Source: Pseudomonadota bacterium
GTDB taxonomy: Bacteria > Desulfobacterota > Desulfovibrionia > Desulfovibrionales > Desulfovibrionaceae
Assembly: GCA_023460395.1 (NCBI GenBank)
Contig: JAEWQB010000024.1
Coordinates: 283,867-347,866, forward strand
Length of the DNA stretch: 64,000 nt
Reading direction: 5' to 3'
Below the pieces are notes generated by a model. It saw only the letters and a list, made by a program, of their open reading frames with translations, did not search any database and was not told the DNA's origin. The position numbers were made by a program, and so were the translations under genes. Of the stretch, positions 53,147-61,748 are shown piece by piece. Within the stretch, counting starts at the first letter, position 1. Each line of letters begins with the position of its first letter.

Positions 53147-53665
53147 AGGAAAAATTCTTTTTGTGTTATTTAAGTATGTTAAATCGTATAACGAAAGAAA
53201 GGTGGTTCAATGCGTTTCGTAAACAGAAAATTATGAATCCCGCGGGGGTCTGGCTCACCCATCAACCTGCCATTCATATCAGAAAAGCATTGGCAAGCCA
53301 AGCCTCTTCGCCCTTGGGACAGAAGGGGAAGCTGGTTAGCCGACACAGTTTTCCACATTGTGGGAAACTAGGTATCGCAACAAACGGACAAACGGATGTG
53401 GCGGATGCAGCGTTACCTCGCTGGCGCTGGCATGGAAAATTTGCGATGCCGTGGAAGATATACACGGAATAGACACATAATAAAAACAGTCTAGACTTTT
53501 TATATAGATATTGATACGCTGGCGAGAGTAATCTGGTGGTTTTCACGCTCGGCGTTATGTGATAGCCCTTCGCGTGCCGGTGTCCCATGGTGGCTTAGAC
53601 ACATGGGAATGTTAGCCAAAAGCTGTTCCTTTGCTTGGTTCTCCTAATCTGACTGCTCATTCAGC
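53147..53665. other. Probable chromosomal replication origin (oriC) beside dnaA
   Basis: A 519-bp non-coding stretch divides dnaA (leftward) from the M23 peptidase (rightward). It contains an inverted pair TTTTCCACA-T-TGTGGGAAA; the first arm fits the DnaA box TTWTNCACA and the second deviates at one position. AT-rich patches at about 53150-53215 and 53475-53515 could be unwinding elements. Only one clear box pair was found, so the assignment rests mainly on the position beside dnaA. A replication origin may also use the dnaA-dnaN spacer. Confidence 0.65.
53349..53367. promoter_or_regulatory. DnaA-box inverted pair
   Basis: TTTTCCACA, one base, TGTGGGAAA; see oriC. Confidence 0.6.
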
Positions 53666-55111
53666 ATGTCTAACCCACACGCGCAGCGTGCATCAGCTAT
53701 GGGTAAAAACAAAAGAATCTCTTTCGATCCCAGACGAAAAATGTTTCCCGGAAAGCTCATTTCCGTGGCTGTGTTCGCCGTTATCGCGGTAGGAATAGGG
53801 TATTTTTCGTTTTTTGGTAGCGCCGATCTGCCCACAGGCTCTTACGAGGCTGAAGAAAGCCAGATCCGTGTGAACCCGGAGAATGAAACCATTGCGGACG
53901 CGGTGACCGCTCCGGTTGCACCGGAGCCAGTAATTGTGGCTGGTGTGGTGAGCAGCGGCGATTCGGTGTCGTCCATTCTTTCCTCGTGGCTTTCCGCGAG
54001 CGATATTCACGCGTTGGCCCAAATATGCAAACCCGTGTTTAACTTGCGGGGATTGCGCTCTGGACAGCCCTATCGCGTTGTCACACAGGAAGACAGGCTT
54101 CTCCGATTTGAATACGAAATCGACAGTGACCGATACCTTGCCGTTTCTCCTGCCGCGCTGTCGGCGGAAGCAGACGGTGGTTCGGATATGTTTACTGCGG
54201 AACTGCGTGATATTCCTTATGAAATAACAGTGGAATCTGTACAGGGAATCATCACTAACAATCTGTTCTCCGCAGTGGAGCAGAGTGGCGAAAATGCCGC
54301 GCTTGCAAGCATTTTGGCGGATATTTTTGGTTGGGAAGTGGATTTTATTCGGGATATTCGCCAAGGCGACAGCTTTGCTGCTGTGGTTGAAAAACGGTAT
54401 CGTGATGGTAACTTTGCCGGATACAATAAGGTTCTCGCAGCGTCATTCGTAAATCAGGGCACAAGTTTCCAAGGATACCGGATGGAAGATGAGCACGGTA
54501 TTCCCCAATTTTTCAATGCGGAAGGCGGCAATTTGCGCCGTGCGTTTTTAAAAGCGCCGCTTTCATTTAAACGTATTTCTTCTTCGTATAGTCCAAGCCG
54601 ACTTCACCCTGTGCTGAAGACATACCGGCCTCATTATGGTGTGGACTACGCCGCCCCCACAGGTACCCCCGTTCACGCTATCGGGGATGGCACCGTGGTA
54701 AAGGTGGGGAACGACCATGCCGCCGGAAAGCATATTAAAATTCGCCACAGAAACGGCTATGAAAGCGGTTATCTGCACCTTTCCAAGTTTGCTTCCGGGA
54801 TGAAGAACGGTAAAAAAATACAGCAGGGGCAGGTGATCGGATATGTGGGTGCCACCGGGTATGCCACTGGCCCGCATCTTGATTTCCGTATGAAAAAGAA
54901 CGGCAGTTATGTGAATCCCCGCGCTATTACAAGTCCCCGTTCCGAGCCTGTGAGCAAAGCGCAAATGGCACGGTTCCGCGAACTAGTGAATTCTTTGCAA
55001 CCGCAGCTTGAACGCTTGGATACCCCGGAACAGGCCGCACAGAACAAAGAATCTGTTCCCGCACAAGCACTTGCTCAGAATACGCAGGAACAAAAAAACG
55101 TAAGTAAATAA
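53666..55111 (+). CDS. M23-family metallopeptidase (murein endopeptidase-like)
   Basis: This 481-residue protein has one N-terminal membrane helix (LISVAVFAVIAVGIGYFSFF) and a periplasmic body. The first part resembles the OapA/LysM-like regions of MepM-type enzymes. The M23 domain at residues 310-420 has YRPHYGVDYAAPTGTPV (HxxxD) and YLHLSKFA; the usual HxH is HLD here (TGPHLDFRM), so one zinc ligand is probably Asp. A start 11 residues later is also possible; neither ATG has a ribosome binding site. It probably cuts cross-links in peptidoglycan. Confidence 0.88.
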   Translation: MSNPHAQRASAMGKNKRISFDPRRKMFPGKLISVAVFAVIAVGIGYFSFFGSADLPTGSYEAEESQIRVNPENETIADAVTAPVAPEPVIVAGVVSSGDSVSSILSSWLSASDIHALAQICKPVFNLRGLRSGQPYRVVTQEDRLLRFEYEIDSDRYLAVSPAALSAEADGGSDMFTAELRDIPYEITVESVQGIITNNLFSAVEQSGENAALASILADIFGWEVDFIRDIRQGDSFAAVVEKRYRDGNFAGYNKVLAASFVNQGTSFQGYRMEDEHGIPQFFNAEGGNLRRAFLKAPLSFKRISSSYSPSRLHPVLKTYRPHYGVDYAAPTGTPVHAIGDGTVVKVGNDHAAGKHIKIRHRNGYESGYLHLSKFASGMKNGKKIQQGQVIGYVGATGYATGPHLDFRMKKNGSYVNPRAITSPRSEPVSKAQMARFRELVNSLQPQLERLDTPEQAAQNKESVPAQALAQNTQEQKNVSK

Positions 55112-55131
55112 GAAACACTATCTCCGGCTTT

Positions 55132-55166
55132 GAGTCCACCTTGCTGAACTGGCGGGTCAAAGACTC
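55132..55166. repeat. Hairpin motif copy 2 (CCACCTTGCTGAA ... GGGTCAAA)
   Basis: Arms GAGTC/GACTC enclose CACCTTGCTGAA, a 5-base insert, and GGGTCAAA. It lies in the 3' untranslated part of the M23 peptidase gene. Confidence 0.55.
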
Positions 55167-55192
55167 CGGCGGATATAGGTTCAGAATGATAC

Positions 55193-55246
55193 GCGGTCAG
55201 CTTTTCCCAATGCCATACTGGGAAAAGCTGACCGCTTCTTTTTTTT
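55193..55246 (+). terminator. Intrinsic terminator of the M23 peptidase gene
   Basis: Perfect 17-bp hairpin (GCGGTCAGCTTTTCCCA and its complement) followed by TTCTTTTTTTT. Confidence 0.95.
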
Positions 55247-55249
55247 GAG

Positions 55250-55282
55250 ATGACTAACGAACATATGGTGTTCGTTAGTCAT
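55250..55282. repeat. Perfect 13-bp inverted repeat
   Basis: ATGACTAACGAAC, 7-base loop, GTTCGTTAGTCAT. It lies directly after the terminator and before the phoR stop. No T-run follows on either side, so it is not a terminator of standard form. Unassigned. Confidence 0.6.
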
Positions 55283-55332
55283 GTAATCATATAAAAACAC
55301 TACATAATATATTGTTCATAAATCCCGGAACA

Positions 55333-57138
55333 CTATTCGTGGGACGAAGCTAGCCGCAGAAAAACCAAAAATGCCGCACCGGTGTGGGTGGCGGGATCGA
55401 GAGGGGACTCTACCCGGATCTCGCCCCGGTGTGATTTGATAATGCGGCGGCATATGGCAAGGCCAAGTCCGGCACTGCCATTTTTTACAGCGGGTTCTCC
55501 GGGATGCTCTATGCGGTAGAAGCGTTCAAATATCCGGTCTTTCGCCTCGTCGGGAATTCCCGGTCCCTGATCGCGCACCGCGAATACGGCTTGGTTCCCT
55601 TCTATGTGCGCCGCCAGAGTGACAGTGCTGCCTGTGGGGCTGTATTTTATGGCATTGTCCAGCAGGTTGCGGAACACTTCCGAGAGGCCATCCTTGTCTC
55701 CCATGATTGGGGGAATAGGCGCGGATACAGCCTCTTCCAAAATGATTCCTTTGGCTTCCGCTACCGGGGCCACATCGCGTAGGGCTTGGCGTAGCAGGGG
55801 CGTCATTTCCACGGGAACAAGATCTGTTGCCTCACCTTTGTGCTGCGTGCGGGCCAGCACCAACAACGAATTGACCATCTTAATCATATGATTGGCATTT
55901 TTAAGAATGATGCCAAGAAAATGCGCGGACTGTTCTGGTGTGGTCGCCGGAGATTCCAGCAAGGTTTCCGTATAGCCTTTGATGCTGGTGAGCGGTGTTT
56001 TGAGTTCGTGGGAAACGTTGGCTACAAAGTCGCGGCGCATGCGCTCCACGCGTTCCCGTTCGCTGATGTCGTGGAAAACCATAACCACCCTGCGTACTTT
56101 GGATGGATCGGTGAACGGAACAAGGTTTACTTCCGCGTGGCGGCCTGTTCCGGGCAGGGGAATTTGCACACGCAGACACGCCTCTATGCCATGGTCTAAG
56201 AGGTCCGTGACCATGTGCTGTAATTCCGGTCGCATTGTGGCTTCCATGGGGGTCGCCCCTTGTCTGCTCTTTAGACCGGGGAACATGGCTGACAACGCTT
56301 TGTTGAAGGAATGAACACGCCCGGTCGCATCCAGAACCATGACTCCTTCGTTCATGCCGTCAAATACGGCTTCGAGCTGCCCTTTTTGTTCCATGAGTTG
56401 GGAGAGGTGTTGCTCGATATTGTGCGCCATACCATTAATGGCGTCCGCCAGCGGTTTGAATTCTTTACCGGGATAGACCCGGATGCGGCGCTTGTAATGC
56501 CCTTGCCCTATGCGCTGGGCGGCAGTGGAAAGGGCCTCGATGGAGCGCAAAAGCGGTCTGGTAGAAAAAAATCCGATAAGCCCGGTCGCTAAAATGGTAG
56601 CCAGAAGCACCCACAGCATGCCCGATTCCAGTTTGTCCAGCCGTTCTGTGGCAAGGGAAACCGGAATGGCTACGCGGAGCACTCCGTCGGCTATACCGGG
56701 AATGTTCACCGCAGGCTGGGCAGCATAGAAAAGTTCCTTGCCAAGTGTGGTGGAGTAGCGCACCTCCACATCGGTTCTGCCATGGTTAGCGGCCCGTACT
56801 TCAGGACGACTGTCGTGGGGGTCCAGCTTAGAAACATCGTCATAGGGCACGCTGGAATCCGCCACAACCCTGCCGTCCACAATGTAGGTAATGCGCACCC
56901 CCATGCTTGCGCCCAGACGGGTGAGCAATGCGTCTAATTCGTTCATATCGACGAAATGGCGTTCTTCGCGCAGCACCATGCTGACGGTATCTAGCGATTT
57001 TATGGCCCGCTCTGTGGTTTCCTGCAAAATGTCACTTCGTAACATCTTGTCATAATAATAGAATGGCGGAATTAAGGCCACCAGCAGGAGCAAGGCCATA
57101 CTGCCGAATAATCGTTGGCGCAGGGAGGAATTTTTCAT
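55333..57138 (-). CDS. phoR: PhoR-like sensor histidine kinase
   Basis: At 601 residues it has a first membrane helix (MALLLLVALIPPFYYY), a periplasmic domain, a second helix (VLLATILATGLIGFF), HAMP, PAS (GVMVLDATGRV), HisKA with FVANVSHELKTPLTSIKGY and HATPase with NLLDNAIKYSP (N box), DQGPGIP (G1) and GSAGLGLAICRR (G2). The phosphate role is inferred from divergent pit and DUF47 genes and the Pho-box-like site. No phoB response regulator was found in the window. Confidence 0.85.
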   Translation of the reverse strand: MKNSSLRQRLFGSMALLLLVALIPPFYYYDKMLRSDILQETTERAIKSLDTVSMVLREERHFVDMNELDALLTRLGASMGVRITYIVDGRVVADSSVPYDDVSKLDPHDSRPEVRAANHGRTDVEVRYSTTLGKELFYAAQPAVNIPGIADGVLRVAIPVSLATERLDKLESGMLWVLLATILATGLIGFFSTRPLLRSIEALSTAAQRIGQGHYKRRIRVYPGKEFKPLADAINGMAHNIEQHLSQLMEQKGQLEAVFDGMNEGVMVLDATGRVHSFNKALSAMFPGLKSRQGATPMEATMRPELQHMVTDLLDHGIEACLRVQIPLPGTGRHAEVNLVPFTDPSKVRRVVMVFHDISERERVERMRRDFVANVSHELKTPLTSIKGYTETLLESPATTPEQSAHFLGIILKNANHMIKMVNSLLVLARTQHKGEATDLVPVEMTPLLRQALRDVAPVAEAKGIILEEAVSAPIPPIMGDKDGLSEVFRNLLDNAIKYSPTGSTVTLAAHIEGNQAVFAVRDQGPGIPDEAKDRIFERFYRIEHPGEPAVKNGSAGLGLAICRRIIKSHRGEIRVESPLDPATHTGAAFLVFLRLASSHE

Positions 57139-57150
57139 CGGAACACCCTA

Positions 57151-57189
57151 TTGTAACAGTGCGTCCACACTGTCACAGAGTTGTTACAA
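57151..57189. promoter_or_regulatory. Pho-box-like site with inverted repeat
   Basis: CTGTCAC-AGAG-TTGTTAC (57170-57187) resembles the PhoB direct repeat (CTGTCAT, 4 bases, CTGTCAT). TTGTAACA and TGTTACAA are inverted arms at the ends. It sits between phoR and pit and could control both. Confidence 0.6.
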
Positions 57190-57309
57190 TTGCGTGATAG
57201 GAAGGCTCGCGTCTTTTGACAATAGCCCGTTTTCCCTTTAGGTACACGCACGGTGTACAGCATGCAATCGGGTGTTGCCGCACCCAGCCCAGAACAAATC
57301 GGGAGATAC

Positions 57310-58545
57310 ATGGACATCTATACCGTTTTTCTTGTTCTTGCCGTAATGGCCGGATTCCTAATGGCGTTTAACCTAGGCGCCAACGATGTTGCCAATTCCA
57401 TGGCATCCGCTGTGGGGGCAAAGGCCATTACGGTGAAGCAGGCGGTGCTGATCGCAGGCGTGCTGAACTTTGTCGGAGCGGTCTTCCTTGGTTCGCACGT
57501 AACTAACACTATTGCGAAAGGCATCATCAATCCTGACATGATCACGGACCACAGAGTCCTTATGATCGGCATGTTTGCCGCGTTGCTTTCGGCGGCTCTT
57601 TGGGTGTTGGTCGCCACACTTACGGCATTGCCCGTGTCTTCCACACATTCCATCGTGGGGTCCATTCTTGGTTTCGGATTTGTGGCTGGCGGACCTGACG
57701 TGGTGAACTGGGGAGAACTGGGTTTTGTGGTTCTTTCATGGGTTATTTCGCCTCTTTTCGGGGCGGGCATAGCCTTTGTCGTCTTTTGGCAGATCCGGCG
57801 CTATATCCTGTTTAAGGTAGATATGATCAAGGCGGCACGTAGGTGGGCACCCCTGTGGATTACCGTTACCGTGGGCCTCATCTTTCTGTCGTTTGTGTTC
57901 AAGACTCCGCTGGGCAAGCGCATGGGGCTTACGTGGGCCAATATGACGTATATTTTGCCCGCCCTTTTGTTTGTGGTATGGGGCATTATCCGGCTGTGTG
58001 TGAACAGGCTCATCCCCAACGTGCCGGAACAGCCTGAGGCAGTGGAAGGCCTTTTCCGCACCATGCAGGTGGGCACCAGCTGTTACGTGGCCATATCGCA
58101 GGGCGCCAACGATGTGGCCAACGCCATTGGGCCTGTGGCGGCTATTTATATGATAGCCCGCGACCATAACATGCTGAATACGGCGGACGTGCCTGTCTGG
58201 CTGCTTATGCTGGGTGGTGTGGGTATTGCTCTGGGGATAGCGCTGTTGGGTCACAGGGTTATGGATACGGTGGGCGAACGCATTACCAAGTTGAACAACA
58301 CGCGTGGGTTTGCTGTAGATTTCGGGGCCGCTACCACAGTGCTTATGGCGTCTAACATGGGTATGCCTGTTTCCACCACCCATGCGGCGGTGGGGTCTAT
58401 CGTAGGAGTTGGGTTGGCACGCGGGTTTGGCGCAGTAGACTTCCGTGTGCTCTTTAAAATAGTGATATATTGGCTTCTTACCGTTCCCATTGCCGCATTC
58501 AGCAGTATTGTCATTTTTCAGATTCTGCGTTGGCTGGTGCTGTGA
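57310..58545 (+). CDS. pit: PiT-family low-affinity phosphate permease
   Basis: This 411-residue membrane protein has the two PiT signatures GANDVANSMAS (early) and GANDVANAIGP (later), each in an inverted half of the protein, and about 10 hydrophobic segments. It imports metal phosphate with protons. GGGAG precedes the ATG at 4 bases; an upstream frame of 19 residues is not used. The following DUF47 gene is its usual partner. Confidence 0.95.
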   Translation: MDIYTVFLVLAVMAGFLMAFNLGANDVANSMASAVGAKAITVKQAVLIAGVLNFVGAVFLGSHVTNTIAKGIINPDMITDHRVLMIGMFAALLSAALWVLVATLTALPVSSTHSIVGSILGFGFVAGGPDVVNWGELGFVVLSWVISPLFGAGIAFVVFWQIRRYILFKVDMIKAARRWAPLWITVTVGLIFLSFVFKTPLGKRMGLTWANMTYILPALLFVVWGIIRLCVNRLIPNVPEQPEAVEGLFRTMQVGTSCYVAISQGANDVANAIGPVAAIYMIARDHNMLNTADVPVWLLMLGGVGIALGIALLGHRVMDTVGERITKLNNTRGFAVDFGAATTVLMASNMGMPVSTTHAAVGSIVGVGLARGFGAVDFRVLFKIVIYWLLTVPIAAFSSIVIFQILRWLVL

Positions 58546-58590
58546 TGTGCGCCAGCGGGGATGGCCATTTTATTTGGAGGACATAAGCTC

Positions 58591-59268
58591 ATGACGTTTC
58601 GCGTACCGTTTTTCGGTCTTCTTTCGGAACGCAACCCCATGACCGGGCTGCTGGAGCATTATGCCCAGATAGGCAAGGGCATGGCGTTCCTTCGGGAATC
58701 CATGGAGTGCTATATTACCGGCGGAACCTGCCGCGAGTTCAACAGTCTTCAGGAAGACGTGAACGCCGTGGAGGAAAAAGCGGATAAAATAAAGCGCAAC
58801 ATCCGTAACCACATGCCACGCGGCCTTTTCATGCCGGTGGATAAGACGCTGTTTTTTAACTACACCCGCAGTCAGGACAATATTCTGGACGCCGGGCAGG
58901 AAGCGCTGAATTGGCTTGCCATGCGCCGGGTGGAAGTGCCTGTGGAATTCCACCGGTCTTTTCTGGAATATATGGAGGATGTGGGCCGCACGCTGGATAT
59001 GCTGGGGCCTGCGCTGGAAGCGACCATAAATCTCGTCCTTGGCGGTGGATCGCTGGACCGTGAAGCCACAAAAAATACCTATCGTGCCATCCGGGACAAC
59101 CACCGAAAGGTATTTCGCTCGCGGCAGAAGCTGACATCCGACATCTATAATTCCGACATGGATTTCAAAGACATCTACCAACTACTCCACTTTGTGGAAT
59201 GCCTGAACGATATGTCGCATAACGCGGAAAATTGTGCGGATATGCTGCGTGCCATGATTGCCCGGTAA
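58591..59268 (+). CDS. DUF47 / PhoU-like regulator of PiT
   Basis: This 225-residue all-helical protein belongs to the DUF47 (TIGR00153) family. Helices such as NSLQEDVNAVEEKADKIKRNI and CLNDMSHNAENCADMLRAMI carry the acidic and His residues that bind metal in PhoU-like proteins. It normally lies next to pit and modulates phosphate uptake. GGAGG lies 10 bases before the ATG. Confidence 0.92.
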   Translation: MTFRVPFFGLLSERNPMTGLLEHYAQIGKGMAFLRESMECYITGGTCREFNSLQEDVNAVEEKADKIKRNIRNHMPRGLFMPVDKTLFFNYTRSQDNILDAGQEALNWLAMRRVEVPVEFHRSFLEYMEDVGRTLDMLGPALEATINLVLGGGSLDREATKNTYRAIRDNHRKVFRSRQKLTSDIYNSDMDFKDIYQLLHFVECLNDMSHNAENCADMLRAMIAR

Positions 59269-59294
59269 TCGGGAGTCTGAAATTCGTTAATAAA

Positions 59295-59332
59295 CACGGC
59301 CCCGGTAACGCAAACGCGCTGCCGGGGCCGTG
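59295..59332. terminator. Hairpin after the pit-DUF47 operon
   Basis: Perfect 11-bp arms CACGGCCCCGG and CCGGGGCCGTG. No strong T-run follows in either direction, so it is a probable terminator of lower quality. Confidence 0.55.
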
Positions 59333-59438
59333 CTGTATTGAAAAAACGGACGGAAATTTCATTCCCGGTGAATTTGAGAAAAGGGGCCGTGCGTGGTTTG
59401 GAACAGTCTCAGGCGTAGTTGTGGCTTAGATTGCCAGC

Positions 59439-59777
59439 CTATACCGCCTTGCCCCAGCCGGAAACGATAATGAGCATGCCCGCAATGGCTATCGCGCCGC
59501 CCAGCAGATCAGTGGCGGAAAGCGAAACGCCGTCCACAAGACGCAACCAAGACAACGCCGTGACCACGTATACGCAGCCATAGGCGGCGTATACCCTGCC
59601 GCTGGCTTCTGGATGCATGGTAAGCAACCATGCGAACAGGGCCAAACTGGCGGCGGCAGGTACTAGCAACCACGGTGAACCGCCTTTGCGGAGCCAGAGA
59701 TAGGGGAGGTAACACCCCACTATCTCCGCTATGGCAGTGCCCACAAACAAAAGAAAAACTTTGAGTATCATTTGCAT
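59439..59777 (-). CDS. ynfA: YnfA-family (UPF0060) membrane protein
   Basis: This 112-residue protein has four hydrophobic segments, with FVGTAIAEIVGCYLPYLWLRKGGSPWLL and GRVYAAYGCVYVVTALSWLRLVDG typical of YnfA. The family is related to small multidrug transporters, but the substrate is unclear. It starts 30 bases after the stop of the MerR-like protein, so it may belong to the same operon. Confidence 0.92.
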   Translation of the reverse strand: MQMILKVFLLFVGTAIAEIVGCYLPYLWLRKGGSPWLLVPAAASLALFAWLLTMHPEASGRVYAAYGCVYVVTALSWLRLVDGVSLSATDLLGGAIAIAGMLIIVSGWGKAV

Positions 59778-59807
59778 TCCATGGCGGGTTTTATCAGGCC
59801 GTCAACA

Positions 59808-61370
59808 TTACGCATTGTAGATGGAGGTAATGATATTGTGGAGTTCCACAGGTTTTTCCGGGGCGCTATTAATCAATAGCTGTTCGATAAGTGACACAGA
59901 ATTCCCGCGCGGGGTAACGGTTTCCGCCACAATGAGGGTCAGATGCTGTGGGGTATCGGCGGATTTTTGCTCAAGGGTCATCTGCCAGCCTCCGGCTGTC
60001 AGCTCCCAGTGAATGGAGTACCGCTCTTGTCCTGTGTAATGGCTCATGAACATGGCCTTTAGGTCATTCAAGGAAAAGCGGCCTCGATTTTTCCCGGCCA
60101 CCCCTAAAAACTCTCCATCGGACGACTGCATGACCAGTGGTGCTGTGAGCAGGGCGCGGGGAGGCTCCTGAATGGGAGAAGGGCGGGCGGGGCTTTCCGT
60201 TGTGTGCGGGGTTGTATCCGGCACCGGGCTGATTGTCGTGTCCGTGATGTTTGGCGTGATGTTCGGCCTCACGTCGGTCGCCGTGTCTGTGCCATGCGAA
60301 AGGTGTGCTGCGGCGTGGAGGGCAGAATCCGTGTCCTCAGTGGAAAGGGTGCGGATGATGTCCTCGCCGTGTGCGGGGGAGGAAGTCGTTCCCACTACGT
60401 ATTCATTTATTTCGCCGTGCGCATCGCGCACCCGGATGCGTTTGGCGTAAGCAGCGCCGGACTGCGCGGTGGTGCTGGCACCAGACGGCTCTGCCTTTTT
60501 TTCCTCGCGCGGCATGGGATCAGTGTCTCCGCTGGTAGTGGCACCGTCGCGTGCTTCCGGGTGCGTTCTCGCGGCGAAGCTGCCTATGCTATCCTGCCCG
60601 TTTGGTGTTTGATCTGGGGTGGCGAGGGGCTTTTGTGCTTCCATATTCCCGTGTGCCGCGGTGGTTCGGGCCTGCGCCATTGAGGTGTCGTGCAATGTGC
60701 CTGACGGCGAGCCAGTTCCTTCAGATGCTGGAAACAGCAGAGTAGGCGAGGCGACCGCTCTGGCGGGATGCGGGGGCACAGTTCTGGATGACGCGAGTTC
60801 TTCCCGTAAGGAAAGCTGTTCGAGCCGGGCTATTACTCCGGCGGCTTTGTCCACCCATGCGGCAAGAGTTTCAGTAATAGCAGCGGAAAGGGATTCCTCC
60901 ATGGCGGATGGTTCTGGGAGCGTGGTTCCCCGCAGTCCCAATTGCTCCAGCCGGGCGTCCACGGATTCCATTTTTTTGAGCAGCGCGTCTTGCCGCATAG
61001 TGAGATTTACCATGCTTTTGGCAAGAGTGCTCAGGGCTTGTGTGTAGTCCTGCGGCAGCTCCACTTCCAGCGGGCCGGTTATGACCGGTTGGGGCGCAGC
61101 GGCTTCCGTGGCTGGTGTTTCCGTGGCGGGGCCTACCCACGGAAATTCTTTTTCCAGCCGGTCACGGACTTCCGGCACAGCCATGCCCCGGCTGAAAAGC
61201 TCTCGAATGCGCAGACAGACTGCGCCCGCTTCCTGTGTGAAGCGAATGGGCTTGCCTCCGTTTGCCACGGGAATGCAGTCGGGAAATTTTCGACGGTAGC
61301 TTTTAATGGTGGTTTCAGAAACCCCTAGCATCCGCCCCAAGTCTCTATGCGTCAGTGTTGTCTCGCTCAT
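59808..61370 (-). CDS. MerR-headed 520-residue protein of unknown function
   Basis: Residues 1-75 are a MerR-type helix-turn-helix: THRDLGRMLGVSETTIKSYRRKFPDCIPVANGGKPIRFTQEA. Residues about 80-190 are helical (probably a coiled coil). Residues about 200-400 are a low-complexity, Thr/Pro/Ala/Ser-rich linker. The last ~110 residues form an ordered part with HYTGQERYSIHWELTAGGWQMTLEQK, with no recognised family. GGGGAG precedes the ATG. The domain order is not a usual regulator; it may be a structural or nucleoid protein. Confidence 0.8.
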   Translation of the reverse strand: MSETTLTHRDLGRMLGVSETTIKSYRRKFPDCIPVANGGKPIRFTQEAGAVCLRIRELFSRGMAVPEVRDRLEKEFPWVGPATETPATEAAAPQPVITGPLEVELPQDYTQALSTLAKSMVNLTMRQDALLKKMESVDARLEQLGLRGTTLPEPSAMEESLSAAITETLAAWVDKAAGVIARLEQLSLREELASSRTVPPHPARAVASPTLLFPASEGTGSPSGTLHDTSMAQARTTAAHGNMEAQKPLATPDQTPNGQDSIGSFAARTHPEARDGATTSGDTDPMPREEKKAEPSGASTTAQSGAAYAKRIRVRDAHGEINEYVVGTTSSPAHGEDIIRTLSTEDTDSALHAAAHLSHGTDTATDVRPNITPNITDTTISPVPDTTPHTTESPARPSPIQEPPRALLTAPLVMQSSDGEFLGVAGKNRGRFSLNDLKAMFMSHYTGQERYSIHWELTAGGWQMTLEQKSADTPQHLTLIVAETVTPRGNSVSLIEQLLINSAPEKPVELHNIITSIYNA

Positions 61371-61748
61371 AGCGTCTCCCCGCGTTGCGTAAAAATCGTA
61401 ACCTATCGATAAGCCATGTGCATTCGTCCGTCAACCGGAGTCGCGGGTGGTGTCCGCGACTTCATGTGCTTGGAGCATGCGCTGCATGTTCGCAGTGTTC
61501 TCTGTAACTCGTGCAAAGTGTTCATAACCAGTATAATTATATAAAATTAATACATATTTTATTAACATCTAATGAACCTATTTGTTCGTATCGGGGGAAG
61601 ACGCCGCAGGGGGGGCGGGCCAAATATAGGGGACGCGGGCGCGATTTGAGGTCACGTGCTGACTGGTTGTAAAAAACGGCAGGAGAGCGCGTTCAGCGGG
61701 ATTTTTGCTGGCGCAAGCGTATCAGATACGCGGGGAGAGAAGCCGGAA
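61371..61748. other. Intergenic region upstream of the 520-residue protein
   Basis: It has a 50-bp AT-rich island (about 61531-61583) in GC-rich DNA, which could be a promoter/UP-like element or protein binding site. A short open frame (61656-61883) overlaps arfB and is rejected. Nothing else seen. Confidence 0.45.

Noticed and set aside
59324..59393. GGGGCCGTG direct repeat
   Set aside because: The first copy is an arm of a hairpin and the second shares only nine bases; too short to support a repeat.
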